DNA of 64,000 bases from Chloroflexota bacterium (GCA_028875245.1 JAPPEU010000026.1:33802-97801); one strand, 5' to 3'; positions 54,945-63,386 are shown, numbered from the stretch's first letter. The notes: generated by a model not told the origin, from the sequence alone. Made by a program: numbers and translations.

Positions 54945-56810
54945 TCAGAAATTACGTCCGCGCTTGCGGCTGTCGCCCACTCGCTGGGTGATGCCCAGAG
55001 AGTCTAAATGCTCGAGCACCGGAATGGCGTACTTGCGCGATGTGCCAAACCTGTCGCGCAGCGTTTTGGCGTCTATTTCACCGAAATCCTCAATATGCTT
55101 GCGGATCTCGGAAACGAGTTGGTCGTAATTGTCGGCGGCGAAGGCGATATTGTCATTGACGTGCACGGTTTTTCGCAGGTCTCGCAGCGCCCGCAAGATG
55201 TCTCCGCCCGCCTTTTCGTTGAGCTCGGCGATGCTCGGCGGCGCATAGGGTTGCGCGTCAAGGGCCCGCATCACCAGCGCGGCCTTCGCTTCTTGTTCGT
55301 CGGAGAATTCGATGGCGTGGGCGCGCAGCCGTACATATTTGGATTCGAGGACCAGCCTTGCCTCGGCGGCGATCACGCTGTCGAGCAGGCTCAACTTGAC
55401 ATTGACGCGGCTTTGCAGCTCGGGGCGCAACATGCCGAGCCGCAATGGGTTCGCCTGGTGGTAGATGCTCAACTCCGTGATGACATTCTGACAGAGCGCC
55501 CCCCAAGATTCAGTCGCCCAGTAGCGCTTGTCAACCTCTTGCAGCAGGCCCGCGCTCAAGGCTTCGTCAAGCGCGCTGCGCAATTCCCCGTCGCTGTAGC
55601 CCAGCTTCTTCTGCAAGTCCGCCAGTTTCTGGGGAGCGTCGCCCTTGGCGGCCAGCGCCAGCCTTTCAGCCGGCGACCCGCGCAATTGCATCTCAAGTTC
55701 GCGGATAATGCCGGGCTGAAAGCGCTTCAAACGGCGGCCGGGATGCGCATTGACAATTACGCCGCCGCCAATCGTCTCGGCCGGCGACGGATAGCGCAGG
55801 ATAAAGCGATCGCCGCGGGAGACGGGCTGGGGGTTGCGCAGACGGATTTGCAGCCAGCCATGCTCGCCGGGCGCCAGGGCGTCCGCATCCAGCAGGCGGA
55901 CGTTGGCGATGGATTCGGAGGCGCCGCAGAAAAACTTGACTTCGGCATTATGCTTCAGCGGACGGTCGATGTCGCCGAGCTGCCTAAAGTGAGCGTCCGC
56001 CAGCAAGGTGGGCTGCAAATGCCCGGGATAGGTCAGCACGTCGCCGCGCTGAATATCGCCGCTGCTGATCCCGGCGACATTGACCGCGACCCGGCTGCCG
56101 GGCGCCGCCGTTTCTACTTCACGCCGGTAACTTTGCAGTCCTCGGATGCGGCCCGCGCGGCCTGAGGGCTGCATCTCGACATTGTCGCCCACGGACAGCG
56201 TGCCGCCGGAAAGCGTGCCGGTAATGACTGTGCCGAAGCCGCTGACCACGAAGACCCGGTCAGCCGGCAGACGCGGCTGATAATAGTTGACGCGCTGCGG
56301 CAGCCGGGCCAGCGCGCCTTGCAGCGCCGCCAGGAGTTCGTCGATGCCGGCGCCTGTGTGAGCGGAAAGCGCGACCAGCGGCAACTCGCCCAATTGGCTT
56401 TGTGAAAGCAGGTCCGCGATCTCCAGTTTGACCAGATCGAGCCATTCCGGGTCGTCAATCAGATCGATCTTGGTGATGACGACAATGATGTCTTGAATAT
56501 CGAGCAGTTGGAGGATGGCAAGGTGTTCGCGCGTCTGAGGCATGATGCCTTCGTCCGCGGCGATGACGAGCAGCGCGGCGTCGATCCCGCCGACGCCGGC
56601 CAGCATGTTTTCGATGAAGTCTCGATGCCCCGGCACATCCACGATGCCGACAGTTTCGCCGCTGGGCAAATCGATCCAGGCAAAGCCGAGATCAATGGTC
56701 ATTTTGCGGCTCTGCTCTTCGACGAGCCGATCGGGATTGATGCCGCTGAGCTTTTCGACTAGCGTAGATTTCCCGTGGTCAACGTGCCCGGCCGTCCCAA
56801 TAACGCGCAT
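54945..56810 (-). CDS. selB: SelB, selenocysteine-specific elongation factor
   Basis: This 621-residue GTPase has AGHVDHGKSTLVEKL (P-loop), DVPGHRDFIENMLAG (G3) and TKIDLID (G4). SelB-type beta-barrel domains follow, and then C-terminal winged-helix domains (EIDAKTLRDRFGTSRKYAIPVLEHLDSLG is the last one, the SECIS-binding end). EF-Tu ends after the barrels; the extra winged helices identify SelB. It brings Sec-tRNA to UGA codons. selA, selC and selD are not in this window. It starts four bases after the stop of the coiled-coil gene and is convergent with the sugar kinase. Confidence 0.92.
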   Translation of the reverse strand: MRVIGTAGHVDHGKSTLVEKLSGINPDRLVEEQSRKMTIDLGFAWIDLPSGETVGIVDVPGHRDFIENMLAGVGGIDAALLVIAADEGIMPQTREHLAILQLLDIQDIIVVITKIDLIDDPEWLDLVKLEIADLLSQSQLGELPLVALSAHTGAGIDELLAALQGALARLPQRVNYYQPRLPADRVFVVSGFGTVITGTLSGGTLSVGDNVEMQPSGRAGRIRGLQSYRREVETAAPGSRVAVNVAGISSGDIQRGDVLTYPGHLQPTLLADAHFRQLGDIDRPLKHNAEVKFFCGASESIANVRLLDADALAPGEHGWLQIRLRNPQPVSRGDRFILRYPSPAETIGGGVIVNAHPGRRLKRFQPGIIRELEMQLRGSPAERLALAAKGDAPQKLADLQKKLGYSDGELRSALDEALSAGLLQEVDKRYWATESWGALCQNVITELSIYHQANPLRLGMLRPELQSRVNVKLSLLDSVIAAEARLVLESKYVRLRAHAIEFSDEQEAKAALVMRALDAQPYAPPSIAELNEKAGGDILRALRDLRKTVHVNDNIAFAADNYDQLVSEIRKHIEDFGEIDAKTLRDRFGTSRKYAIPVLEHLDSLGITQRVGDSRKRGRNF

Positions 56811-56813
56811 GAA

Positions 56814-58037
56814 CTAGAGGCCGCCAATGCCATCCGCATTAACGCGACTGTTGGCATTCGCCCCGCCGGCGCTTTCGCTCACATCATATTCAAGCAGCAT
56901 GGCTTGATAGCGTTCGCGGTAAAGCTCGGCCCGCGCGCGCTCCAGGAGCCAAAGCCGCTCGATATTGCTGCGCAAACCGGGAATGGATCCCTCGACATTG
57001 TCGACGCGTTTGATGAAGTTTGCGAACTCGCGGTCATGATTGCGCCAAACTTCGTCGCTCGAAAGTGTCAACTGTTTCCAGCGTTTCTGGTCTTCATCGC
57101 GCCAGTCATTCCACTCTTCGCGGAAACGCTCTTCGCTCAGCCGCTGCATCTCGGAGGTCTCGTTGATGCGCCGCTCGAGACGATCGCCAATGCGATTGAA
57201 ATCGTCGACGATCCGTTTCATTTCGCGGTAGGCCTGGGCCCAGACTTCAAAGCGTTCGATGTTTTTCTGCAGTTCTTCGTCGTGTACGCCAAAGCGCTTT
57301 GTGAGTTCTGCCAGTTGCTGGTCCCGCTGTTGGACGAGCAGCTGCTGCTGATCGATAAACTGCTGAATCTGGTCGCGCCGTTCGCGGTCCAGATTGTTGA
57401 AATCCTGAATGCGGCGTTCATTGCGGACCGCAAGCTCCTCAAGCAGCGCCAACTTGGGTTGGATGCCGTCCACCGATTTTTTGTATTCCGGCAATTCGGT
57501 TTCGATTTCCGCCAGCCGTCTCGCGTCGGTGCGCCGCTGCTCTTCCAGAAAGCTCAGGCGCCGATCTGGCCCTTCCAGCTTTTTGGTCAGGTCGTCCACT
57601 TCCTGGTTCAGCAAGCGCATGGCATTGGTTAAACGGTCGCCTTCGGTTTGCAAGTCGCTGATGTTGGCAAGCTGTTTTTCCAGCCGGTCGGCCTTCTCGC
57701 TCAATTCGGCGACAGCGCGCTGGATATTCTCGCGTTGGAGCTGGAGGCGCCGTTCGGCTTCGCGCTCGGCAGTGAGACGGCGCGCTTCCGCGTTCTCCAG
57801 CATCTGTTCCATGTCCTGGCGAACTTGCTCGATGATGTCATGTTCCTTCTTCGCCGGCAGCGCTTCCAGCTTCATCAAGGCTTGGTCGGACTCAACAGTA
57901 TTGACGCGGCGCTGCATGGTGTCGACCGAATTGGACTGCTGCGCAACGCGTTCTTCCAACGTCGCAATCAAAGCCTTGTCGCGGCGGCGTTCCTCGTCCA
58001 GCCACTCGATCATGCTGGCAATTTGATTGATCTGCAT
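56814..58037 (-). CDS. Long coiled-coil protein of unknown function
   Basis: This 407-residue hydrophilic protein has almost continuous heptad-type sequence rich in Glu, Arg, Gln and Leu (IASMIEWLDEERRRDKALIA to RAELYRERYQAMLLEYD). It has no membrane span or signal peptide, and a short Gly/Asn-rich end. The start at 58037 has GGAG eight bases upstream; upstream in-frame codons give unlikely sequence. I recognise no family beyond the coiled coil. It is four bases upstream of selB, so the two form one transcript. Confidence 0.75.
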   Translation of the reverse strand: MQINQIASMIEWLDEERRRDKALIATLEERVAQQSNSVDTMQRRVNTVESDQALMKLEALPAKKEHDIIEQVRQDMEQMLENAEARRLTAEREAERRLQLQRENIQRAVAELSEKADRLEKQLANISDLQTEGDRLTNAMRLLNQEVDDLTKKLEGPDRRLSFLEEQRRTDARRLAEIETELPEYKKSVDGIQPKLALLEELAVRNERRIQDFNNLDRERRDQIQQFIDQQQLLVQQRDQQLAELTKRFGVHDEELQKNIERFEVWAQAYREMKRIVDDFNRIGDRLERRINETSEMQRLSEERFREEWNDWRDEDQKRWKQLTLSSDEVWRNHDREFANFIKRVDNVEGSIPGLRSNIERLWLLERARAELYRERYQAMLLEYDVSESAGGANANSRVNADGIGGL

Positions 58038-58171
58038 CGCCTCATCTCCGATCACCACGGAAGCGTGGCAACGATTGCGGATTGCTGAGATTATATCATT
58101 TTGCGCGGCCCGCTTCAATTATCGCGCCCAGGGCGCATTCAAGACGTATGGTGAGCATCGGGGAAGAATCT

Positions 58172-58376
58172 GCTTGAGCGAACTCTGCTCACACAAAATT
58201 ACAAACCCGCGAAATAGGAATCTGTAGGGGCGATTCTGTGAATCGCCTAAGATTTTGTAGGGGCGACTCTTGAGTCGCCCACTGTCAAACCGCCGACGGG
58301 CGAGACAAGTCTCGCCCCTACAGACTGCTAGATGGATGCAATTTACATAATTTCAACCGAATTCGATACACTCCCA
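58172..58376. repeat. Dispersed palindromic repeats before the his operon
   Basis: The core GTAGGGGCGATTCTGTGAAT (58224) continues into a second GTAGGGGCGACTCTTGAGTC (58257) and ends GTCTCGCCCCTAC (58321). The left flank ACACAAAATTACAAACCCGC (58191) is the reverse complement of the tail at 2978-3000. The right flank AGACTGCTAGATGGATGCAA, then AATTTCAACCGAATTCGATA, matches modules around 30311-30470. Confidence 0.82.
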
Positions 58377-58390
58377 TTTTGAGCGCTGTA

Positions 58391-58419
58391 TTGACAGGGG
58401 CCGGGTGCCAGCTTATACT
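58391..58419 (+). promoter_or_regulatory. his operon promoter
   Basis: A perfect TTGACA (58391-58396) and TATACT (58414-58419) are separated by 17 bases. Transcription should start near 58426, about 13 bases before the leader-peptide ATG. Confidence 0.88.
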
Positions 58420-58438
58420 ATGCCCCGGCGTGGAAAGG

Positions 58439-58510
58439 ATGCGCATCATGCAATCCGACAAACTGCATCATCATAGCTTCAGCCTTGCCCGAGCGATGCG
58501 CGGCATCTAG
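58439..58510 (+). CDS. hisL: His leader peptide (attenuator control peptide)
   Basis: This 23-codon ORF begins with ATG (58439-58441), preceded closely by GGAAAGG. It holds three consecutive His codons, CAT CAT CAT (58466-58474), as residues 10-12, and ends at TAG (58508-58510). The peptide itself probably has no role; its translation would report the supply of His-tRNA. It lies between a strong promoter and a terminator directly before hisH. The Shine-Dalgarno is close to the start (AAAGG ends immediately before the ATG). A second in-frame ATG at 58448 is an alternative start with AAAGG at 10 bases. Not recognised from any annotated family. Confidence 0.78.
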   Translation: MRIMQSDKLHHHSFSLARAMRGI

Positions 58511-58539
58511 TCCTTTGCCTCATCAATTTTGCCTTTGTT

Positions 58540-58565
58540 GCCTCGCTCTGTCGCGAGGCTTTTTT
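58540..58565 (+). terminator. Attenuator terminator before hisH
   Basis: A perfect seven-pair stem GCCTCGC/GCGAGGC with a six-base loop is followed by TTTTTT. It ends five bases before the hisH Shine-Dalgarno. No plus-strand gene other than the leader ORF precedes it, so it cannot be the terminator of an upstream gene. Confidence 0.9.
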
Positions 58566-58581
58566 GTATGAAGGAGTGTCT

Positions 58582-59190
58582 ATGCTCGCTGTCATCGACT
58601 ATGGCGCCGGAAACCTGCGCAGTGTCTTGCACGCATTGAAACACTTGCATGTCCGTGACATGCGCGTTGTTCAGAAGCCGGAGCAGCTGGCGGGCGCCGA
58701 GAAAATCATCCTGCCCGGCGTCGGCGCGTTCGGCGCTTGCATGGCGCAGATGCGCAAGCAAGGACTGGTCACGCCGCTCAAGGAAGCGCTGGCGGCCGGC
58801 ATTCCCTATCTGGGAATATGCGTGGGCATGCAGATGCTGTTCGAAGTTGGCGAGGAGATGGGAGAGCATGAAGGGCTGGGCATTCTCGGCGGCCGGGTGG
58901 TTCGCTTCCCGCAATTCGCCGATCTCAAGGTGCCGCACATGGGCTGGAATCAACTGAACATCCGGCGGAAGTCGAAACTGCTCGCCGGCCTGGGCGTCGA
59001 AAACTACGTCTATTTTGTGCATAGCTACTACTGCGCGCCGACTGATGCGGCTGCTGTCGTCGCCGCTGTGGACTATGGTGTTGAATTCGCCGCCTTTGTC
59101 CAGCAGGATAATATCTACGGTGTGCAATTCCATCCGGAGAAGAGCCAGCAGGTCGGCCTGCGGATACTGGCGAATTTCCTCCGCATTTAG
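58582..59190 (+). CDS. hisH: Imidazole glycerol phosphate synthase, glutaminase subunit
   Basis: This 202-residue class I glutamine amidotransferase has VIDYGAGNLRSV at the start, LPGVGAFGACM, the nucleophile elbow GICVGMQMLF (catalytic Cys near residue 80) and FHPEKSQQVG with the His-Glu pair. It feeds ammonia to HisF. AAGGAG five bases before the ATG decides the start. It is the first structural gene of hisHAFIE. Confidence 0.96.
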   Translation: MLAVIDYGAGNLRSVLHALKHLHVRDMRVVQKPEQLAGAEKIILPGVGAFGACMAQMRKQGLVTPLKEALAAGIPYLGICVGMQMLFEVGEEMGEHEGLGILGGRVVRFPQFADLKVPHMGWNQLNIRRKSKLLAGLGVENYVYFVHSYYCAPTDAAAVVAAVDYGVEFAAFVQQDNIYGVQFHPEKSQQVGLRILANFLRI

Positions 59191-59196
59191 GAGTCG

Positions 59197-59922
59197 ATGA
59201 TGATCATTTATCCGGCGATTGACTTGCGCGGCGGCAAAGTCGTCCGGCTGCGCGAGGGCGACCCAAAGCGGCAGATTGTGTTCAGTGAAGATCCGATGGC
59301 GACGGCCCAATCATGGATTGATCAAGGCGCAAGTTGGATCCACATGGTCAATCTCGACGGCGCCTTCAACAGCCAAATCGGAAACCTGCGCATTCTGGAA
59401 GAAGCGGCGAAACTTGATGTACGTGTGCAATACACCGGGGGCTTGCGCGATTTGACCGCGCTCGGCCGCGCTTGGGATAGCGGCGCCAGTCGCATCGTGA
59501 TCGGCACGCTTGCCGTGCGCGAACCGACCGCTGTGGCCCAAGCTGTCGCGCGCTTTGGGGCCGACGCCATTTGCGTCGCGCTGGATGCCAAAGATGGCAA
59601 AGTCCTCACGCACGGCTGGACAGAATCTTCCGCTCGCTCGCCTCTTGATTTAGGCGCGCTGCTCTACGAACAGGGAGCGAGACACGCGCTGTACACCGAT
59701 GTCCGGCGTGATGGCGGGATGAGCGGCGTCAATGTGGACGATACCGTCGCGCTTGCGCGTGAAACCGGCCTGCGCGTTATCGCTTCGGGCGGCGTCAGCC
59801 AGCTCAGCGAAATTGAAGAACTGGCGCAGACTGGCATGGTCGCCGGCGCTATCATCGGCATGGCGCTGTATCAAAAGCGGTTCACGCTGGCGGAAGCCTT
59901 GACCGCGGCGAGGAGTAACTGA
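59197..59922 (+). CDS. hisA: ProFAR isomerase
   Basis: This 241-residue TIM barrel starts with [20 protein letters not shown] (catalytic Asp in the first strand) and has [34 protein letters not shown] and [14 protein letters not shown] (second catalytic Asp). It converts ProFAR to PRFAR. Two ATGs (59197, 59200) are adjacent; AGGAG spacing favours the second slightly. It begins six bases after the hisH stop. Confidence 0.96.
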   Translation: MMIIYPAIDLRGGKVVRLREGDPKRQIVFSEDPMATAQSWIDQGASWIHMVNLDGAFNSQIGNLRILEEAAKLDVRVQYTGGLRDLTALGRAWDSGASRIVIGTLAVREPTAVAQAVARFGADAICVALDAKDGKVLTHGWTESSARSPLDLGALLYEQGARHALYTDVRRDGGMSGVNVDDTVALARETGLRVIASGGVSQLSEIEELAQTGMVAGAIIGMALYQKRFTLAEALTAARSN

Positions 59923-59924
59923 AT

Positions 59925-60707
59925 ATGTTGGCAAAGCGAATCATACCCTGCCTGGATGTCAAGGACGGCCGGGTGGTAAAGGGCGTCAATTTTGTCGACT
60001 TGCGCGATGCCGGTGACCCGGTCGAGCAAGCGATAATTTACGATCGTGAAGGCGCGGATGAACTGGTTTTTCTCGATATCACCGCATCGCATGAGGCGCG
60101 AGCGACTATGCTGGAAATGGTCCGCCGAGTTGCGGACAGCATATTCATTCCCTACTGCGTCGGCGGCGGCATCCGTTCAATCGACGATATTCGCGACACC
60201 TTGCTGGCCGGGGCGGATAAAGTGTCGATTAATAGCGCGGCGGTTCGCGATCCCGAGCTTATTTCCGCCGGCGCCTGGGGTTTCGGCAGCCAGTGCATTG
60301 TCGTGGCCATCGACCCGCGCCGGCTAGACGGCAAGTGGGTGGTGCACATCAATGGCGGACGGATCCCGACCGAAAAAGAGGCCGTGCCCTGGGCGAAAGA
60401 AGTGGAAGCGCGCGGCGCTGGCGAAATCTTGCTGACGAGCATGGACAAGGACGGGACCAAGTCGGGTTATGATATCGAAATGACACAAGCCGTCGCCGAT
60501 GCGGTATCGATCCCGGTGATCGCTTCCGGCGGGGCGGGAAGCAAGGAACATTTTCGCGAGGCGCTGCAGGAAGGCGGCGCGGACGCCGCGCTGGCCGCGA
60601 GCCTGTTTCACTTCAACGAATTGCGCGTGGGCGATCTCAAACGCTATTTGCATGATCGCGGCCTAGCGATGCGATTGACTGGATGGGAGAGCTTGGATGA
60701 CGCTTAA
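59925..60707 (+). CDS. hisF: Imidazole glycerol phosphate synthase, cyclase subunit
   Basis: This 260-residue TIM barrel starts [22 protein letters not shown] with the catalytic Asp and has [43 protein letters not shown] (second catalytic Asp) and [13 protein letters not shown]. With HisH it makes imidazole glycerol phosphate and AICAR, which is a substrate for PurH. The ATG is two bases after the hisA stop, with AGGAG upstream. It overlaps hisI by eleven bases. Confidence 0.97.
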   Translation: MLAKRIIPCLDVKDGRVVKGVNFVDLRDAGDPVEQAIIYDREGADELVFLDITASHEARATMLEMVRRVADSIFIPYCVGGGIRSIDDIRDTLLAGADKVSINSAAVRDPELISAGAWGFGSQCIVVAIDPRRLDGKWVVHINGGRIPTEKEAVPWAKEVEARGAGEILLTSMDKDGTKSGYDIEMTQAVADAVSIPVIASGGAGSKEHFREALQEGGADAALAASLFHFNELRVGDLKRYLHDRGLAMRLTGWESLDDA

Positions 60708-61056
60708 CGACGCGGCCCTGGCGGCAATCAAGTGGAACGAGCAGGGGCTGATCCCGGCGATCGTTCAAGACGCGCGGACCCGCGACGTGCTCATGATGGC
60801 CTACATGAATGCGGACTCTCTGAATCGCAGCCTTGCGTTGGGACAGGCGGTCTTTTGGAGCCGCCGGCGCCGTCAGCTTTGGCGCAAAGGCGAAACCTCC
60901 GGCAACACACTGCGCCTCGTGGAAGTGCGGATTGACTGTGACGCCGATACGCTTCTGCTGTTGGTGGAGCCGGCCGGGCCCACCTGCCATACAGGCGCGG
61001 TCAGCTGTTTCTTCCGCGACCTGGAGACATTCAGCGCAGCGCCCAATCGATACTGA
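60697..61056 (+). CDS. hisI: Phosphoribosyl-AMP cyclohydrolase
   Basis: This 119-residue protein has [50 protein letters not shown] (metal Asp residues) and [12 protein letters not shown] (zinc Cys). It opens the ring of PR-AMP to ProFAR. In many bacteria it is fused to HisE; here the two are separate genes. Confidence 0.96.
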   Translation: MTLNDAALAAIKWNEQGLIPAIVQDARTRDVLMMAYMNADSLNRSLALGQAVFWSRRRRQLWRKGETSGNTLRLVEVRIDCDADTLLLLVEPAGPTCHTGAVSCFFRDLETFSAAPNRY

Positions 61057-61069
61057 TCAGGAGTCATTT

Positions 61070-61357
61070 GTGGACGACATGCTGGATCAACTGGAAGCGA
61101 TAATCCGCGATCGGCAGCGCAAGCCCAAGGCGGGAAGTTATACCAATCGACTTCTCGATGAGGGGCGGGGCAAAATCGCGCAGAAGGTGGGCGAAGAAGC
61201 GGTCGAAGTAGTGGTAGCGGCGCTGACGCAAAGCAAGAGCCAACAGATAGACGAATTGGCCGACCTCATTTACCACACGCTTGTCCTCATGGCTGACCTG
61301 GATGTATCCTTGGACGACCTGCGGGCGAAGCTGCGCGAACGCCATCAACCGCGTTGA
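61070..61357 (+). CDS. hisE: Phosphoribosyl-ATP pyrophosphatase
   Basis: This 95-residue protein has the MazG-like helical pattern of HisE: SYTNRLLDEGRGKIAQKVGEEAVEVVVAAL with the metal-binding Glu cluster (KVGEEAVE) and ELADLIYHTLVLMADL. It removes pyrophosphate from PR-ATP. The start GTG has AGGAG six bases upstream; the ATG three codons on is an alternative. It is the last gene of the operon and converges with the next gene. Confidence 0.93.
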   Translation: MDDMLDQLEAIIRDRQRKPKAGSYTNRLLDEGRGKIAQKVGEEAVEVVVAALTQSKSQQIDELADLIYHTLVLMADLDVSLDDLRAKLRERHQPR

Positions 61358-61379
61358 TTTTCTCCCGGCGCGGTCCCTA

Positions 61380-63176
61380 TCATCCTTCCACATATTCCTC
61401 GAATGAAACATAACCTTTCCAGGGCGCCAAGGTGTTCGCGCTGCTTTCGTCCGATAAATCTATGCCGGCGAGATAGTATGCGGCGACAAGTGGGGAGCCG
61501 GCATCCAAAATGCCCTCCGCGCCAGGAACAACGATTTGAATCATCGTCTGAAGTTCCGGGTAATAGAACCACAAGATCGCTTCTTTATTGGTGTAAGACT
61601 GGCCCCGAAAGAACAGAGGCTCGCCATAAATGCTGATGGCGTCGCCGAGCGTCATTTCAGGCGCGAATTGGAGAATTATGGCGCTTACGATTTCAGAGTC
61701 GTCGGCCGAGATTTGGCAGCAGGCCGGGCCGTCGATCAGGCCAAATTGGAATTCCCGCTCTCCCTGCCGGCGCAGCTTGATTCCCTCCAGACCGCGCACG
61801 ATCGCCAGCGCTTCGGCCAGGGTCGTTTCTCCCGGGACGATATTCTGCCAACAGGGCGGGGCGCAGGGTTCGCCGGAGATGAGGCTGGTATCCGCCAGAA
61901 AGCGGTCGTTCAGCAGCGTACGTTCCGGCCGCCCAATCGTAACGCTGCCGTCGCCGGCCATCAGCGAGCGCAGTTGGAATATCGTCGGCGCGCCGCGGTC
62001 CAGCGGCCGCTCGTCCAGGTAGAGCAGCTCAAGGGCGCCGCCATTTTGCCGCGCGCGGACGGCCGGCGTTCCGGAGACGAAGGCGCTCTGCCCCAGCCGC
62101 GTATCGACAAGAAACTGGACGGACCGACCGAGACAGTCGCTCAGCTTGGCCGCGTCCAGATTCAGCAGTCTGGCGAGGTTCTCGGCCACGTTTTCCAGGC
62201 TCCCGCGGCGGGCGAATTCAAATAGAAGATCGTGCGCGTCCCAAAAACGCGTCAAATCCTGCGCCGCGACGCATTCGGCCGTTTTGGCCATAGCGGTCGA
62301 ATACTGAGGATTAACCAAAGGGTAGAAGCGAAATTCAAACTGCGCCCCGCCGGTGCGGACATAGTCCTCAATGAAGCTATCCAGATTGGGCTGGTAATTC
62401 TGGCAATGGGGACAGAGGAAATCTTCAAAGGCGACGATCGTGACCGGCGCGCCCGGTTCCCCGAGTACGAGGCCGCCGTCCTCCCGCCTGAAGGTCTTGA
62501 GCCCGGCGTAACGGCCCGCCTGGATTAGCGCCGGCTCGGTCGATTGGGGGCGAATGGCGTTCACGATGGCGTCGTGGTGTTCCGGCAGCGCCAGGGCGAT
62601 GGCGATCGGTTCATCGTCGCCGTACTGGATGAAAAGCGAAGGCGTCGCGTCGGCGCCAAGGGAAAGGCCGTAAGCCGCGTCAATCGAATGCTGGCCGGCG
62701 CTGGCCGCGCATTCTGACAAGGCGGCGAGCTCCAGCTGCAAGTCTGCGGCGAATTCCGCCTCGGTCTCATCGGTGAAGCCGCGGGTCGATACAAGCTCGA
62801 ACATGAGATCGTGCGCCCGCCAGAACTGCCCCGGCCGCAGCGTATCGGCGCACTCCACCAGGCTGGCGCTGCGAACAGAGAGGATTGGATCAATCACCGG
62901 AAAGATGCGGTATTCGAATTGGGCTCGCCCTGATAACACATAATCCGCCATGAAGCGCTTGATGATGGGCTGATAATTCTGACAGCTTGTGCATAGAAAA
63001 TCCGAGAATTCGATGAGCTTCACGCCGGCGTCAGGGTTTCCAAGCGCGAACCCGCCATCCGCCAGGCGGGTCTTCGCCGTCGCATCATAAAGATCCGAGC
63101 CGTCTTGGCCATGCGCCAGGACTGCGCAAAAGCAAGCGATCAGCGTGATTGACAATAAACTCAGCAGTCGATGCAT
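61380..63176 (-). CDS. Secreted protein with two DsbA-like thioredoxin domains
   Basis: This 598-residue protein has a signal peptide (LLSLLSITLIACFCAVLAHG) and two tandem DsbA-like domains. The first has LIEFSDFLCTSCQNYQP (active site CTSC, near residue 63). The second has IVAFEDFLCPHCQNYQP (CPHC, near 241, the classical DsbA site). The C-terminal 170 residues begin CAPPCWQNIVPGETTLAEAL, a domain I associate with secreted proteins of Anaerolineae, with a further Cys pair (GPACCQIS). It may form disulfides in exported proteins. ATG at 63176 has AGGGGAT upstream; the earlier in-frame start is rejected. Confidence 0.85.
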   Translation of the reverse strand: MHRLLSLLSITLIACFCAVLAHGQDGSDLYDATAKTRLADGGFALGNPDAGVKLIEFSDFLCTSCQNYQPIIKRFMADYVLSGRAQFEYRIFPVIDPILSVRSASLVECADTLRPGQFWRAHDLMFELVSTRGFTDETEAEFAADLQLELAALSECAASAGQHSIDAAYGLSLGADATPSLFIQYGDDEPIAIALALPEHHDAIVNAIRPQSTEPALIQAGRYAGLKTFRREDGGLVLGEPGAPVTIVAFEDFLCPHCQNYQPNLDSFIEDYVRTGGAQFEFRFYPLVNPQYSTAMAKTAECVAAQDLTRFWDAHDLLFEFARRGSLENVAENLARLLNLDAAKLSDCLGRSVQFLVDTRLGQSAFVSGTPAVRARQNGGALELLYLDERPLDRGAPTIFQLRSLMAGDGSVTIGRPERTLLNDRFLADTSLISGEPCAPPCWQNIVPGETTLAEALAIVRGLEGIKLRRQGEREFQFGLIDGPACCQISADDSEIVSAIILQFAPEMTLGDAISIYGEPLFFRGQSYTNKEAILWFYYPELQTMIQIVVPGAEGILDAGSPLVAAYYLAGIDLSDESSANTLAPWKGYVSFEEYVEG

Positions 63177-63386
63177 AATATCCCCTCGTGGCCTGGCGTC
63201 CTGGCCGCTCGGCCGCTGCATTAAGCGCTACCGCATTCACGCAAGCGATGGACCGACCGATATACCCGGCAATACGCGCACTGTGAAAGATAGTCTTGCA
63301 CAATTGCGCCAGGTTTCAATGCTTGTGTCAAATGCGGCTGGCGCATTAGACTATTCCCGCCGGGTTTATCAGGGGCTCGTTGAAAA

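Larger units (their letters stand above)
58426..58565 (+). ncRNA. Transcription attenuator leader of hisHAFIE
   Basis: Three exclusive pairings can be drawn. Arm 1, GCGCATC (58441-58447), is perfectly complementary to arm 2, GATGCGC (58495-58501). A weaker arm 1 over the His codons, GCATC (58465-58469), can also pair with GATGC. Arm 2 extended, GCGCGGC (58498-58504), can instead pair with arm 3, GCCTCGC (58540-58546), at six of seven positions. Arm 3 pairs perfectly with arm 4, GCGAGGC (58553-58559), to make the terminator. A ribosome halted at the His codons would block the 1:2 pairing and free arm 2 to form 2:3. A ribosome at the stop codon would cover arm 2 and allow 3:4. Confidence 0.8.

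Noticed and set aside
54945..56810. Nearby tRNA-Sec or selenoprotein gene
   Set aside because: I found no selC-like fold in the gaps and no gene interrupted by an in-frame TGA that resumes a conserved motif.
58426..58565. T-box control of the his operon
   Set aside because: The GGTGGNACCGCG T-box motif is absent. The leader has an ORF with His codons, which fits peptide-based attenuation instead.
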